Source: Verrucomicrobiia bacterium (GTDB taxonomy: Bacteria; Verrucomicrobiota; Verrucomicrobiia; Verrucomicrobiales; Akkermansiaceae). From it: 64,000 bases of DNA. The notes under the pieces are model-generated. The model was not told the origin of the DNA. It saw only the letters and a list, made by a program, of their open reading frames with translations, and searched no databases. A program made the translations under genes and the position numbers. The DNA lies in the NCBI GenBank assembly GCA_947462875.1, contig CANHQJ010000020.1:19533-83532 (forward strand), read 5' to 3'. Shown here in pieces: positions 43,624-51,379 of the stretch. How positions within the stretch are numbered: the stretch's first letter is position 1; each line of letters begins with the position of its first letter.

Positions 43624-44396
43624 CGTTTGGCCTGTTTGAGAATGAAATCGATCAACTCCTGGCATTGGAAAAACGCCGGGCTTACCTCATGGCCGCGGCC
43701 GGGAATGATTTTCACCTCACAAGTCCCACCCGCCGCCTGGTAGCGCTGTTGCAGCAGTTGTGTGTTTTCCTCCAAAGGCACGGTGCCGTCCTTGTCGCCA
43801 TGCACGGAAAACATCGGCACTTTTTGTTTGGCAAGACCATCGAGCAGCGAGACCGGATTGAACTCGTCGAGCCGCGCACGGAGCTGAGCTTCCTCCATGC
43901 CGAAATCCGCGAGAGTCTCTTTCTTCGAGAAACGCAGCGGGTAGCTGTCGAGATTGCACACCGGATAGATACCCGCCCAGGCCGTGACTTTGTCGGGATT
44001 CCGGCAGGCCCAGGCGAGCGTCATCAGGCCACCGCGGCTCTGACCTAACAGAATCGGTTTCGCCGAGTAGCCGCGTTTGACCATGGCATCGTAGAAATGC
44101 GAAAACTTCGCCGTGCTGCCCGGCGCGCCACGCACCTCGCCAAGATCGTAACTTGCGATCGCGATGCCCGCTTGCAGGAAGGCATCGGTGTACATTTTGT
44201 GTTTCAGTATGATGAAATTTCCGCCCACATTCGGCGCATACCAAATCCACGGCCTGCCCGGCGCTGCCTCGAGTGCCGCCTGAACGTATGCCATGCGCCC
44301 TTCCACCTCGAAGGATTCCGGCTTGTCCTGTGCCAGGGTCGCGGATGCCGCACAAAACACGACGCAGCACCAACGGAAAATCGGGAGATTCAGCAT
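43620..44396 (-). CDS. Secreted alpha/beta-hydrolase (esterase/prolyl-oligopeptidase-like)
   Basis: A 258-residue exported hydrolase. The signal peptide MLNLPIFRWCCVVFCAASATLAQ is clear. The nucleophile elbow is LLGQSRGGLMTLAW near 116-129 (GxSxG), the Asp is in VHGDKDGTVP near 198, and the His is in IPGRGHEVSP near 234. The order and spacing are those of a single-domain alpha/beta-hydrolase. It is translationally coupled to the sulfatase by the ATGA overlap. It probably removes acyl groups from the glycan the sulfatase acts on. Confidence 0.84.
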   Translation of the reverse strand: MLNLPIFRWCCVVFCAASATLAQDKPESFEVEGRMAYVQAALEAAPGRPWIWYAPNVGGNFIILKHKMYTDAFLQAGIAIASYDLGEVRGAPGSTAKFSHFYDAMVKRGYSAKPILLGQSRGGLMTLAWACRNPDKVTAWAGIYPVCNLDSYPLRFSKKETLADFGMEEAQLRARLDEFNPVSLLDGLAKQKVPMFSVHGDKDGTVPLEENTQLLQQRYQAAGGTCEVKIIPGRGHEVSPAFFQCQELIDFILKQAKR

Positions 44397-44468
44397 GACC
44401 GAGCATCATCACACGAAGGCACCGTGGCAATGATTTTCTTCGGGCAACAAAGCGGGAAAACGTACCCC

Positions 44469-45377
44469 TCACTGCAAGGCCTCGGCGATATGCCGCCACT
44501 GCGCGGCATCGGCCTTGAGCTCATGCTTTTCCGCGAAGGCGGCGAGGTCTTTCGCCCGCGGTGCCGGCTTGAGCTGACAGGCCCACCACAACTTGGCATC
44601 GCACTCCGCGCAAAACACCAGCGGTGTGCGATCGCTCTCCCCCTGGTGGTTCGCACCATTCATGCAGCACTCGTAGGCCGTGCAGTGCTTGATGCCGAAC
44701 ATGTGTCCCGTTTCATGCACGGCGACTTGCAGCACACGACGCAGAAAAAGCGTGGCTTCCTTCACGGGATCGCCCATGCGTGCGGTGGACCAGACGCCGA
44801 CGCGGTCGCCGAGCGATGCCTGGCCGAAGACAAAATTCCAGCCATCGCCCGGCCACAGATCCTCGTGCGTGATTGCGAGAACCGCCACCGCATCCGCGGG
44901 CCGGTTCGGCTTCAGCACGCCGTTGAGAATGTGCGTACTGAGCAGTTGGCGCTGATGAGTGAAGCCGTTCACGCGCTGGGCCGCGGCGGGAAATTTTTCT
45001 AACGAAAATGCCGGCATCATCACGATTTCGAGGCCGAAGATCATCTGCATGAACTCGCGCAAGAGTCCGGTCACCCGGTTGCGTTCCTCGTTTCCCTCGC
45101 CGATGGGCTGGAGATAGATTTTTGTGCGCTCCTTGGTCGGGCGATTCGGATCACTGGCGCGGTACTGCGCGAACGTCTGCCCGCTTTCCTTGTGCGCGGC
45201 GAGCCAATCGCCCGGCTGTGGCGCACCCTTGGCGGTGAACAAAGGGCGAATGATTTCCATTTGTCGGATATAAGCCGCCACCTCGGCATGCGTCACCGGA
45301 GCCGCAAGCAATTTCCATCCGAGCAATGCCGAAGTGCCTCCGAGCAAACCCAATTCCAACACGTGACGCCGATTCAT
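44469..45377 (-). CDS. Secreted archaemetzincin-like metalloprotease
   Basis: A 302-residue protein with a twin-Arg-like N-terminus (MNRRHVLELGLLGGTSALLG). It has the complete archaemetzincin signature: VAVHETGHMFGIKHCTAYECCM near 213-234, which gives the HExxHxxGxxH zinc site, the downstream CxxxxCxM segment, and then FCAEC near 250, matching the CxxC pair of the family's second zinc site. Archaemetzincins are known mainly from archaea and vertebrates, with bacterial members scattered; substrates are unknown. It lies 72 bases upstream of the esterase gene. Its exported form is unlike the cytosolic archaeal enzymes. Whether the Tat-like leader is used is uncertain. Confidence 0.82.
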   Translation of the reverse strand: MNRRHVLELGLLGGTSALLGWKLLAAPVTHAEVAAYIRQMEIIRPLFTAKGAPQPGDWLAAHKESGQTFAQYRASDPNRPTKERTKIYLQPIGEGNEERNRVTGLLREFMQMIFGLEIVMMPAFSLEKFPAAAQRVNGFTHQRQLLSTHILNGVLKPNRPADAVAVLAITHEDLWPGDGWNFVFGQASLGDRVGVWSTARMGDPVKEATLFLRRVLQVAVHETGHMFGIKHCTAYECCMNGANHQGESDRTPLVFCAECDAKLWWACQLKPAPRAKDLAAFAEKHELKADAAQWRHIAEALQ

Positions 45378-45547
45378 AACCCAATCCCTTTGATAACGAC
45401 CCAGCTCTTGCGTTTCTTAGATCACCAAGGCTGAAAATCATACGGGAAAAATGGTATGCTGCGCAGGTTGCATTCCTCATGCCCTGCCAATCAGCGCTAC
45501 CCGGCTTCACCCAAGCCAGGGATGGATCGCAAAACCGTGAGTGCCGC

Positions 45548-46099
45548 CTATTTCTGCTGCTTGGTCTCGCGATTTTTTTTCATCTTTTCGGCAACCTCCT
45601 TGATGTCCGCGGGCGGCAACTCGACATAATCCGCGGCCTTGAGCATTTGTTTCGCTTCTTCCTCGGATGCAAGACTTTTCGCGGCCTCGCGCAGCATGGG
45701 GCCAGCGGACGCATCTCCCAGGACGATCATGGCATCCACGGCTGCCGCTCTCAACTCAGGATCGGAACTCAGGAGATACGGGCGAATCACCGGCAATTCC
45801 GCCGGATCATAGCTGACAGAAGCATCGTGGATTTTTTCCAACGCTTCCACGCGTATTTTTTCCGCTTCGGCAGGATCGATTGGCTGAGCTGCGACATCCG
45901 GTTGATTCCCTCCTGCATGACCAGAAGCGGGCGCTTGTGTCTCATGATTCGATTTATTGGCGTTGCCCGAGAGTGGGGCGACCGGTACGCCGCCGCGATC
46001 ATTCCCATCCGCCGCGCGGCTTGATGATACTTTCAGCACCACAATAACGGCGGCGATGAGGCAGATGGCTGCCGCCATGATTTTAGATATGTGTTTCAT
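45548..46099 (-). CDS. Membrane-anchored HEAT-repeat-like protein
   Basis: A 183-residue protein with one N-terminal membrane helix (KIMAAAICLIAAVIVVLKV) followed by a disordered linker rich in Asn, Gly and Pro, and a helical domain that resembles one HEAT-type repeat (RPYLLSSDPELRAAAVDAMI, then GDASAGPMLREAAKSLAS). The C-terminus is highly charged (KEVAEKMKKNRETKQQK). The ATG at 46099 is preferred to a longer open frame starting at 46210. Function unknown. It is read in the same direction as the outer-membrane gene, with a terminator between. Confidence 0.66.
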   Translation of the reverse strand: MKHISKIMAAAICLIAAVIVVLKVSSSRAADGNDRGGVPVAPLSGNANKSNHETQAPASGHAGGNQPDVAAQPIDPAEAEKIRVEALEKIHDASVSYDPAELPVIRPYLLSSDPELRAAAVDAMIVLGDASAGPMLREAAKSLASEEEAKQMLKAADYVELPPADIKEVAEKMKKNRETKQQK

Positions 46100-46214
46100 T
46101 TTTTTACAGCCTAGGTTGCTATCGGAGAATATGGCAAGGGCGAACTTTGGCAACAGGAACACGCTCGTGAAATCTGTATGCAGGTTGATCCATGCCGTTG
46201 TTTCGGGCACCTAT

Positions 46215-46246
46215 CGAAAAAAGGCATGGACCGGAGTCCATGCCTT
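46215..46246 (-). terminator. Intrinsic terminator after the beta-barrel gene
   Basis: On the minus strand, an 11-bp perfect stem (46221-46231 with 46236-46246, 4-base loop) is followed by six T. It lies 25 bases past the stop of the gene ending at 46271. Confidence 0.92.
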
Positions 46247-46270
46247 GGATGATGATCGTAACGCGTGGGA

Positions 46271-46930
46271 TCAGAAATGATAGCGCACGCCGATTTCGTA
46301 GCCGAGACTGTTATCGAGCTCGACACCGTTGTCGCCGAAATCGTGACCACCCAGGTAGAGCCAACGGGCGCCACCATAAATTTCCCAATTCTCATTGATG
46401 TCATAAGCCAAGCCGATTTGCGCCTGAGCATAGAAGCCGGAATCGCTGCCATCGTCTCCCGAGTAGTTGTCGTTGTAGTCGGTGAAAGCATAACCAATGC
46501 CCGCACTCAGGTAGCCCTTGATGCCGGCATATAACTCACGCTCAGCTTTGAGATTGAACGTAATGGGAATGATTTCAATATCGAGGTTCGTAACAGCCCT
46601 GCCAAAGTCTTGCAGCGTGGCATCGCCCGTGATGTAGCCCAGCTCGGCATATGCCGCCAAATCGCAACCGAGGAACTTTTGGTTCAAGTCACGACCGAAG
46701 TGCAGGGTATACATGTCAAATTCGAACTCCTCAACCTTGGGGTCCACCAGGTTGTAGGGCTCGCCGTCTGCCACGTTGTCGGCATTGCTATCAGCTTCCA
46801 GCATGCCGTAGGTGGCGCCCACGAACCAATCGCCCGCTGCCGGGGTTGGCTCCATCGGAGCAGCCGCAGGCTCTCCTGCGAACGCCGCAAACGGCATGGA
46901 ACTAATTGTGATCAATGTAGCAAGTTTCAT
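46271..46930 (-). CDS. Outer-membrane beta-barrel protein
   Basis: A 219-residue exported protein. The signal peptide MKLATLITISSMPFAAFA is followed by a short Pro/Ala-rich part and then alternating beta strands (WFVGATYGMLEAD; FDMYTLHFGRDLN; YAELGYITGDATL; GFYAQAQIGLAYDINENWEI), ending in GYEIGVRYHF with the C-terminal Phe recognised by the Bam machinery. The pattern is that of a small eight-strand OmpA/OmpW-like barrel. Acidic surface loops with DNDNYSGDDGSDSG suggest calcium-like loops but are unverified. Its own terminator follows. Substrate or function unknown. Confidence 0.8.
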   Translation of the reverse strand: MKLATLITISSMPFAAFAGEPAAAPMEPTPAAGDWFVGATYGMLEADSNADNVADGEPYNLVDPKVEEFEFDMYTLHFGRDLNQKFLGCDLAAYAELGYITGDATLQDFGRAVTNLDIEIIPITFNLKAERELYAGIKGYLSAGIGYAFTDYNDNYSGDDGSDSGFYAQAQIGLAYDINENWEIYGGARWLYLGGHDFGDNGVELDNSLGYEIGVRYHF

Positions 46931-47009
46931 TGGATATTGTGTTAGGGTGTGAAGTTAAGCGCTGTTTCCTCAGCCGGATCGCACGGATCGAGGTTGAGGA
47001 ACTGACGAA

Positions 47010-47732
47010 TCAACCGGGAACATTGAATGCGCTCGGGCGACCCGCTCTCACAGTGCCGGTGACAACTCCCGTGAATTCTCGCACAAAGTCCGCAGCAAGG
47101 ACTTCGCTGGAACCGCTTTCCCATATGTCGTAACCCTGTGACCAATAGCCGCTCAAGTCGGTGAAATTGGCCGATTGGATGATTTCCATAAACGATGCAT
47201 TTTCTTCCGTGTAAACGGAATTGACATTGAGCACGCCTTGAAGATCGGTGGTCAAATCACTGAGATCGATGGAAACACTAGCCAAGCTGACACGTTGGAT
47301 ATTGAGCGAATTTTTACTCGGCGTAATGCCTTGGATGGCAGGTCCCGCAGTGGCGCCGAAATATTCGGTCACGTCGATAGGCGCTGCGTTTTTCTTGGTG
47401 ATGGCAGTGCCAATCACATCTCCCTCGGCGTTCGTGATCAGAACGATGGACCAGCCTTTGATGGATCCACCCATCGCATTCGCCAGGTCCACATCCTGTC
47501 CGAGCAATGCCTCCAGCATTTCTTTGTTGGAAAATCTGGTGGTCATGAGTTTTTGCGATTTGGTCGGCGCCTTGATCATTGGCATGGGCTTTAATTGATC
47601 CTCAGAAGAGAGGGTCAGCGCCACGGTGAGACTGTGTTGGTAGGTTCCCACCGGGGCAGGCATACCCGCAAAGGCGTTTCCAAGACCAAGCCAGGCTGCG
47701 ATCGAGACGGGGAGTAATAATTTTGTTTTCAT
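47010..47732 (-). CDS. Secreted protein of unknown function
   Basis: A 240-residue exported protein (signal peptide MKTKLLLPVSIAAWLGLGNAFA). I do not recognise a family. The body looks beta-rich with alternating hydrophobic strands (GWSIVLITNAEGDVIGTAIT; LNIQRVSLASVSIDLSDLTT; GVLNVNSVYTEENASFMEII), so a beta-sandwich is possible. There is no PEP-CTERM or lipobox. The 5' leader carries a long stem-loop and a -35/-10 pair. It lies upstream of the beta-barrel gene on the same strand, 80 bases away. Confidence 0.68.
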   Translation of the reverse strand: MKTKLLLPVSIAAWLGLGNAFAGMPAPVGTYQHSLTVALTLSSEDQLKPMPMIKAPTKSQKLMTTRFSNKEMLEALLGQDVDLANAMGGSIKGWSIVLITNAEGDVIGTAITKKNAAPIDVTEYFGATAGPAIQGITPSKNSLNIQRVSLASVSIDLSDLTTDLQGVLNVNSVYTEENASFMEIIQSANFTDLSGYWSQGYDIWESGSSEVLAADFVREFTGVVTGTVRAGRPSAFNVPG

Positions 47733-47752
47733 GATGTTGTATTTGGGGTGTT

Positions 47753-47789
47753 GGGGATGTCAGTTGCATATATCTTCACTGACGTCCCC
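47753..47789 (-). promoter_or_regulatory. Leader stem-loop 5' of the secreted protein gene
   Basis: GGGGATGTCAGT (47753-47764) and ACTGACGTCCCC (47778-47789) are complementary at 11 of 12 positions around a 13-base AT-rich loop. It lies 21 bases upstream of the ATG and directly after the proposed -10, so it would be at the very 5' end of the mRNA. Confidence 0.68.
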
Positions 47790-47818
47790 CTTTTATCGTT
47801 AGTGGCTCATCGTGTCAA
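47790..47818 (-). promoter_or_regulatory. Candidate promoter of the secreted protein gene
   Basis: On the minus strand TTGACA (complement of 47813-47818), 17 bases, then TAAAAG (complement of 47790-47795). The -35 is perfect, the -10 is weak. Confidence 0.5.
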
Positions 47819-48046
47819 TCATATAATTTACCAGCCAACAAATATAACGCCATGCCATTTCACCCTGAGGGGAAAACCGAAGTGCCGCCGAGCAGAGCCC
47901 GTTCCCGCACATGACAACGTTTCATGACCCGTTGCCTGTGATACCGTTTCAGCTTATGCGTCTCTTGGAATACCCGGTGAGAGTTCGAAAGCCAGTGCGC
48001 CGATGGGCCTCATAACAAATACGGCATTTGATTTGGCGAGAATCGC
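47819..48046. other. Gap with no recognisable gene
   Basis: Together with the flanking leader and pseudogene, this belongs to a roughly 470-base gap without a complete gene. I see no ORF, hairpin or RNA gene in it. Confidence 0.5.
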
Positions 48047-48157
48047 CCGCTCACAAATCCGCCGTTTTGCCGGTGCGGAAACTTTCATCGCGCGGCGGCG
48101 GCGATGCGCAGGGACTGCATGGCACCGGTCATGTGGTCGCCGAGGTCGATGTTTTCA
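48047..48157 (-). pseudogene. 3' remnant of a Gfo/Idh/MocA oxidoreductase gene
   Basis: On the minus strand this segment closely matches the last 110 bases of the oxidoreductase gene at 51380-52456: ENIDLGDHMTGAMQSLRIAA aligns with ENIDLSDHMTDAIQSMRIVA. One extra base in the Ala-rich run then shifts the frame, giving an early stop, while the intact end (ESFRTGKT then a stop) is readable in the next frame. Nothing upstream on that strand matches the rest of the oxidoreductase. Confidence 0.82.
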
Positions 48158-48203
48158 TCACAGGTTTTCTGTCCTCTTTTCCAGTGTTTCGTCAGATCAC
48201 TCC

Positions 48204-50852
48204 TCAGTTGACGGGCGTCAATTGGAACCACCTGAGCGACAGACTGCGTTGCGCTGGCAATGTCTGCGTGCATACCCAAATCGTTTGATCGCCCTCAACC
48301 AGATACATATCCTTCGGCGGTGTCGTCTGCCAGCGCCCAGACAATCCGACTTCCGCCTTCTTTGTCTTGTCGTCTTCAGCACTCCATCCGACGTCCGAAT
48401 TCGGTGACCAGGGCACTACGACAAATCCGTTGCCGTCAAAGACCGTGCCCACGCTGATTTCACGGACGGTCGGCCCACCGGTCGGCGCGCCAGTGTCGTA
48501 CGACTGCAACCTGATGTAGCGGGCCGTTACAGCGGGGAAGGACTTGACGTAATTGTTGAGATCGTCGCCTTCCAGGAGTTTTTCCCACTCTCCGTCCGTC
48601 TTATAATCCACCTGGAATTTCTTGATATAGTTCAAGGCGCGCTCGTCGATGATGATCTTGCTGATCTCGCGGGGCTCACCGAGGTCCAGTTCGATCCAGC
48701 CTTGGTCTTTGCCGAAGTTCATGGCCCAGCGTGTGGACAAGTCATTGTCGATGGCCATTTGAGGACCGAGAGCATTGACCTCATCGCGGTACACATCCGA
48801 AGCCTTGGCATTCTTCCCCGAATGCATGGCGCCGAACGAACGCACATACAGTTGCTGATCCCAGTTGATGGTCGCCACGCGCGCCGTGAACCGGTATGTA
48901 CCGGTCTTGGGAACCTTGATCTTGTACCCGCACCACGCATGCGCCGTCAGCGCCGGAAAATACACCTGCTTACCGCCAGTGTAGCAGTCCATGACCTGCA
49001 CGTTCGAGTGATTGAAAAAATCTTCAGCCTCAACGTGAATGCCGCCCGGCGCGACCTGAATCGGTGTCTCAGGCGCACTCGCGCTCCGAGGTTGCCGGGG
49101 CTGGGACACCTCCGTCTTCGGCGCCTGCGCATCATACCATACCTCGCGGCCGATACCGCCCCTCTCGCCCGATGGGTACGGCGAAAGACAGGCACCCTCG
49201 ATCACACCCTCCTGAACGCCCGGGCCCTGCCAAGCCACGGTGAGATGATCGCCGCCATCCAATTCCCGGTGAACTGCCTCGATATAATACCGCTTGCCCT
49301 TCTCAAGTGTAACGGACTTCGATTTTCTGCTGAAATCGGCCGGATCTGACGCTCCTTGGACGCTGGTGATCAACTTCTTGTTGGCTGGTTGATCGTCACG
49401 GCTCAGCAAGAGATCCGAGTTGTCATCGCTCGTGATGCTGAACACGTACTCACCGGTTTCCGGCGGATAAACGAATCCTCTTACGCGAGCGAAGTAAAAC
49501 TCTCCCGCATGGGCCGGGGCCTCGAACTTGACCAGAGTTGTCACGTTGTCCGCAGGACGGCTTGCGAACGGCGTTTCGAGAATCTTACCACAGGAGTCCG
49601 ATAGTTGTTCATACAAGTAAAACACCTTGTCCGCGCGCGGATTCTCGTACTGATGTTCGGGAATGACGCCTCTCACGCCAGATCGTTTCATGATATGCTC
49701 AGGCACCTGGTACGGCGCAGGGCCGGGCGATTCGATCAGCGCGGCGATCCAGCGCAAATGCTCGATCTGATCGAATTTCCCCGTTTTGCGATCATGCATC
49801 ACCTCCAAAAAATCCGGTCCGGGCATGTTCTCCAGCTTGGAAACATGCCAGCCCCGCCCCTGACTGATCTGCCAGTTCCCGTTCCTGTCCCGGTAGCCGA
49901 TGGCCGCATGTGCGGGTTGGCTAACACCGATGGCTGGGATCCCAAAGGCCTGGCAAATGAAGACGCCGAACGAGGAGCGAGGTCCGCAAGCCCCGCCACC
50001 CGCCGCCACGCAACTGTAGTCGTGGTAGGGAATCGGCGAGCCACGTCGCCAAACCTGGCTCACCATGGCTACCGCGTTTTCGTTCTGCCGCAAACTGGGA
50101 TTCCAGGTGTTCAGCGCTTCCCGGCCCCAGACCAGGTCCGCATTGGAGGCACCGGATGAAACGACTCGCGTCAGCTCCCAGATGTCAAGAGTATCGAAGC
50201 TGGGAAACAGCTCACCCTCCGCATGCGCCATCCGATAATGCATGTAGCGGTCAAAAACACTGCTATGCATCTTGGCCTGTCCAGCTCCGGGCGTGCCCGT
50301 TCCCGGAGGACTCAGCACGCAGGCGACGGCGAGCTTCAGGTACAATCCCTTCCGCGACGCGGGATCTGCACAGTAGATCTGCTTCCACTGCTCCAACATC
50401 GCAGGAGTGAAATGATGGCTGTCGTCGTGCCGCCAATGCCAGGCGCTCGGAGTTTGCGCAATGCATAAGGCGTCCAAGAGCTCGCTGCTTGACATGATCT
50501 CGCGCAGAAATACCTTGTTCTTCGGATCTGCCTTGAGGAAAACATTGAAATTCTCGACGCCTCCGGGAGCCCACAGCTTGGTCATGAACTGCCGCTCCGC
50601 CAGGGCCGAGATGAAGCCCCGGTCTTTCAGCAGAGCCACCATCCTGTCGATGGTGATTTGGTCCGGCTCGGCCGGCACCTGCCGGTTCAGGCAGTCTGTC
50701 AGTTGATTGAAATAGGGGACAAGATTCGCGCTTTCAATCGCTGCATTGCGGTCTTTGTCATTGGGAACCCAGTCGGAAAAGCCCAGTGTCGGCATGAACA
50801 CCAAGGCCGCGACCATGAGTACGGGAATCGATTTTCTTAGGCATGTCTTCAT
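48204..50852 (-). CDS. Secreted transglutaminase-like/PA14/discoidin multidomain protein
   Basis: An 882-residue exported protein (signal peptide ending near TLGFSDW). Residues about 100-390 look like a transglutaminase-type fold: Cys in AAGGGACGPRSSFGVFICQA near 288, His in VSQPAHAAIGYRD near 311, and NWQISQGRGWHVS after it. Residues about 440-600 are a PA14-type domain (YFARVRGFVYPPETGEYVFSI..DDNSDLLLS). Residues about 615-850 hold a carbohydrate-binding region (IHVEAEDFFNHS; TGTYRFTARVAT) merging with an F5/8 type C-like part (GWIELDLGEPREISKIIIDE). The role may be binding and remodelling of a surface glycan or glycoprotein; activity is unproven. A pseudogene fragment lies just past its stop. 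Confidence 0.76.
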   Translation of the reverse strand: MKTCLRKSIPVLMVAALVFMPTLGFSDWVPNDKDRNAAIESANLVPYFNQLTDCLNRQVPAEPDQITIDRMVALLKDRGFISALAERQFMTKLWAPGGVENFNVFLKADPKNKVFLREIMSSSELLDALCIAQTPSAWHWRHDDSHHFTPAMLEQWKQIYCADPASRKGLYLKLAVACVLSPPGTGTPGAGQAKMHSSVFDRYMHYRMAHAEGELFPSFDTLDIWELTRVVSSGASNADLVWGREALNTWNPSLRQNENAVAMVSQVWRRGSPIPYHDYSCVAAGGGACGPRSSFGVFICQAFGIPAIGVSQPAHAAIGYRDRNGNWQISQGRGWHVSKLENMPGPDFLEVMHDRKTGKFDQIEHLRWIAALIESPGPAPYQVPEHIMKRSGVRGVIPEHQYENPRADKVFYLYEQLSDSCGKILETPFASRPADNVTTLVKFEAPAHAGEFYFARVRGFVYPPETGEYVFSITSDDNSDLLLSRDDQPANKKLITSVQGASDPADFSRKSKSVTLEKGKRYYIEAVHRELDGGDHLTVAWQGPGVQEGVIEGACLSPYPSGERGGIGREVWYDAQAPKTEVSQPRQPRSASAPETPIQVAPGGIHVEAEDFFNHSNVQVMDCYTGGKQVYFPALTAHAWCGYKIKVPKTGTYRFTARVATINWDQQLYVRSFGAMHSGKNAKASDVYRDEVNALGPQMAIDNDLSTRWAMNFGKDQGWIELDLGEPREISKIIIDERALNYIKKFQVDYKTDGEWEKLLEGDDLNNYVKSFPAVTARYIRLQSYDTGAPTGGPTVREISVGTVFDGNGFVVVPWSPNSDVGWSAEDDKTKKAEVGLSGRWQTTPPKDMYLVEGDQTIWVCTQTLPAQRSLSLRWFQLTPVN

Positions 50853-51048
50853 CGTTCTTGCTCTTCTAATGGGGTCCGAGAACGCAACCCCGCACCGGGT
50901 CGCGCGCGTTCACTTCATCATCTAGAGGCCTTGCCGGCTCCGGGCGGGCTTCTGCGATCACCCGCTCATTACGCTGTCTCCGCAACTTCTCTTTCTACTT
51001 TTCCATCAGCTACCCGGAGGACAGAGCGCACCCATCGATTCTGTTCTG

Positions 51049-51360
51049 TTATCGTTTTTCTGCCAAGCGTTGCCGCCACGTGCGCCAGCCGGAGCCTAAC
51101 AGGAAAAAGCCGATGGCGAGAGGGATGGCGGGCAGCCAGACGGGGGAAATGGCTTTTTTGTATTCGCGGGCGAACCGGCCTAACATATTACGAATTTCAT
51201 AGCCTTGAAAATCGGTTCGCTGCATATCGACTTGATCCATGAAATTCGATGTGAGCGATGTGCCTGTCATTTCAATGCCGAATTGTATCAATGCCACCCA
51301 AGCAAGTCCGATGAGAGCCAGAAACAGCCCTAACAGGATTTGCTTGGTGTGGGCTTTCAT
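51049..51360 (-). CDS. Small two-helix membrane protein
   Basis: A 103-residue protein with two membrane helices (QILLGLFLALIGLAWVALIQ near 7-26 and WLPAIPLAIGFFLLGSGW near 74-91) and an intervening hydrophilic loop. No known family recognised. The start MKAHTKQ at 51360 is used; a longer open frame exists upstream. It starts 19 bases after the stop of the oxidoreductase gene and is probably in the same transcript. Confidence 0.62.
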   Translation of the reverse strand: MKAHTKQILLGLFLALIGLAWVALIQFGIEMTGTSLTSNFMDQVDMQRTDFQGYEIRNMLGRFAREYKKAISPVWLPAIPLAIGFFLLGSGWRTWRQRLAEKR

Positions 51361-51379
51361 GAGCGATCCGATGTGTCGC

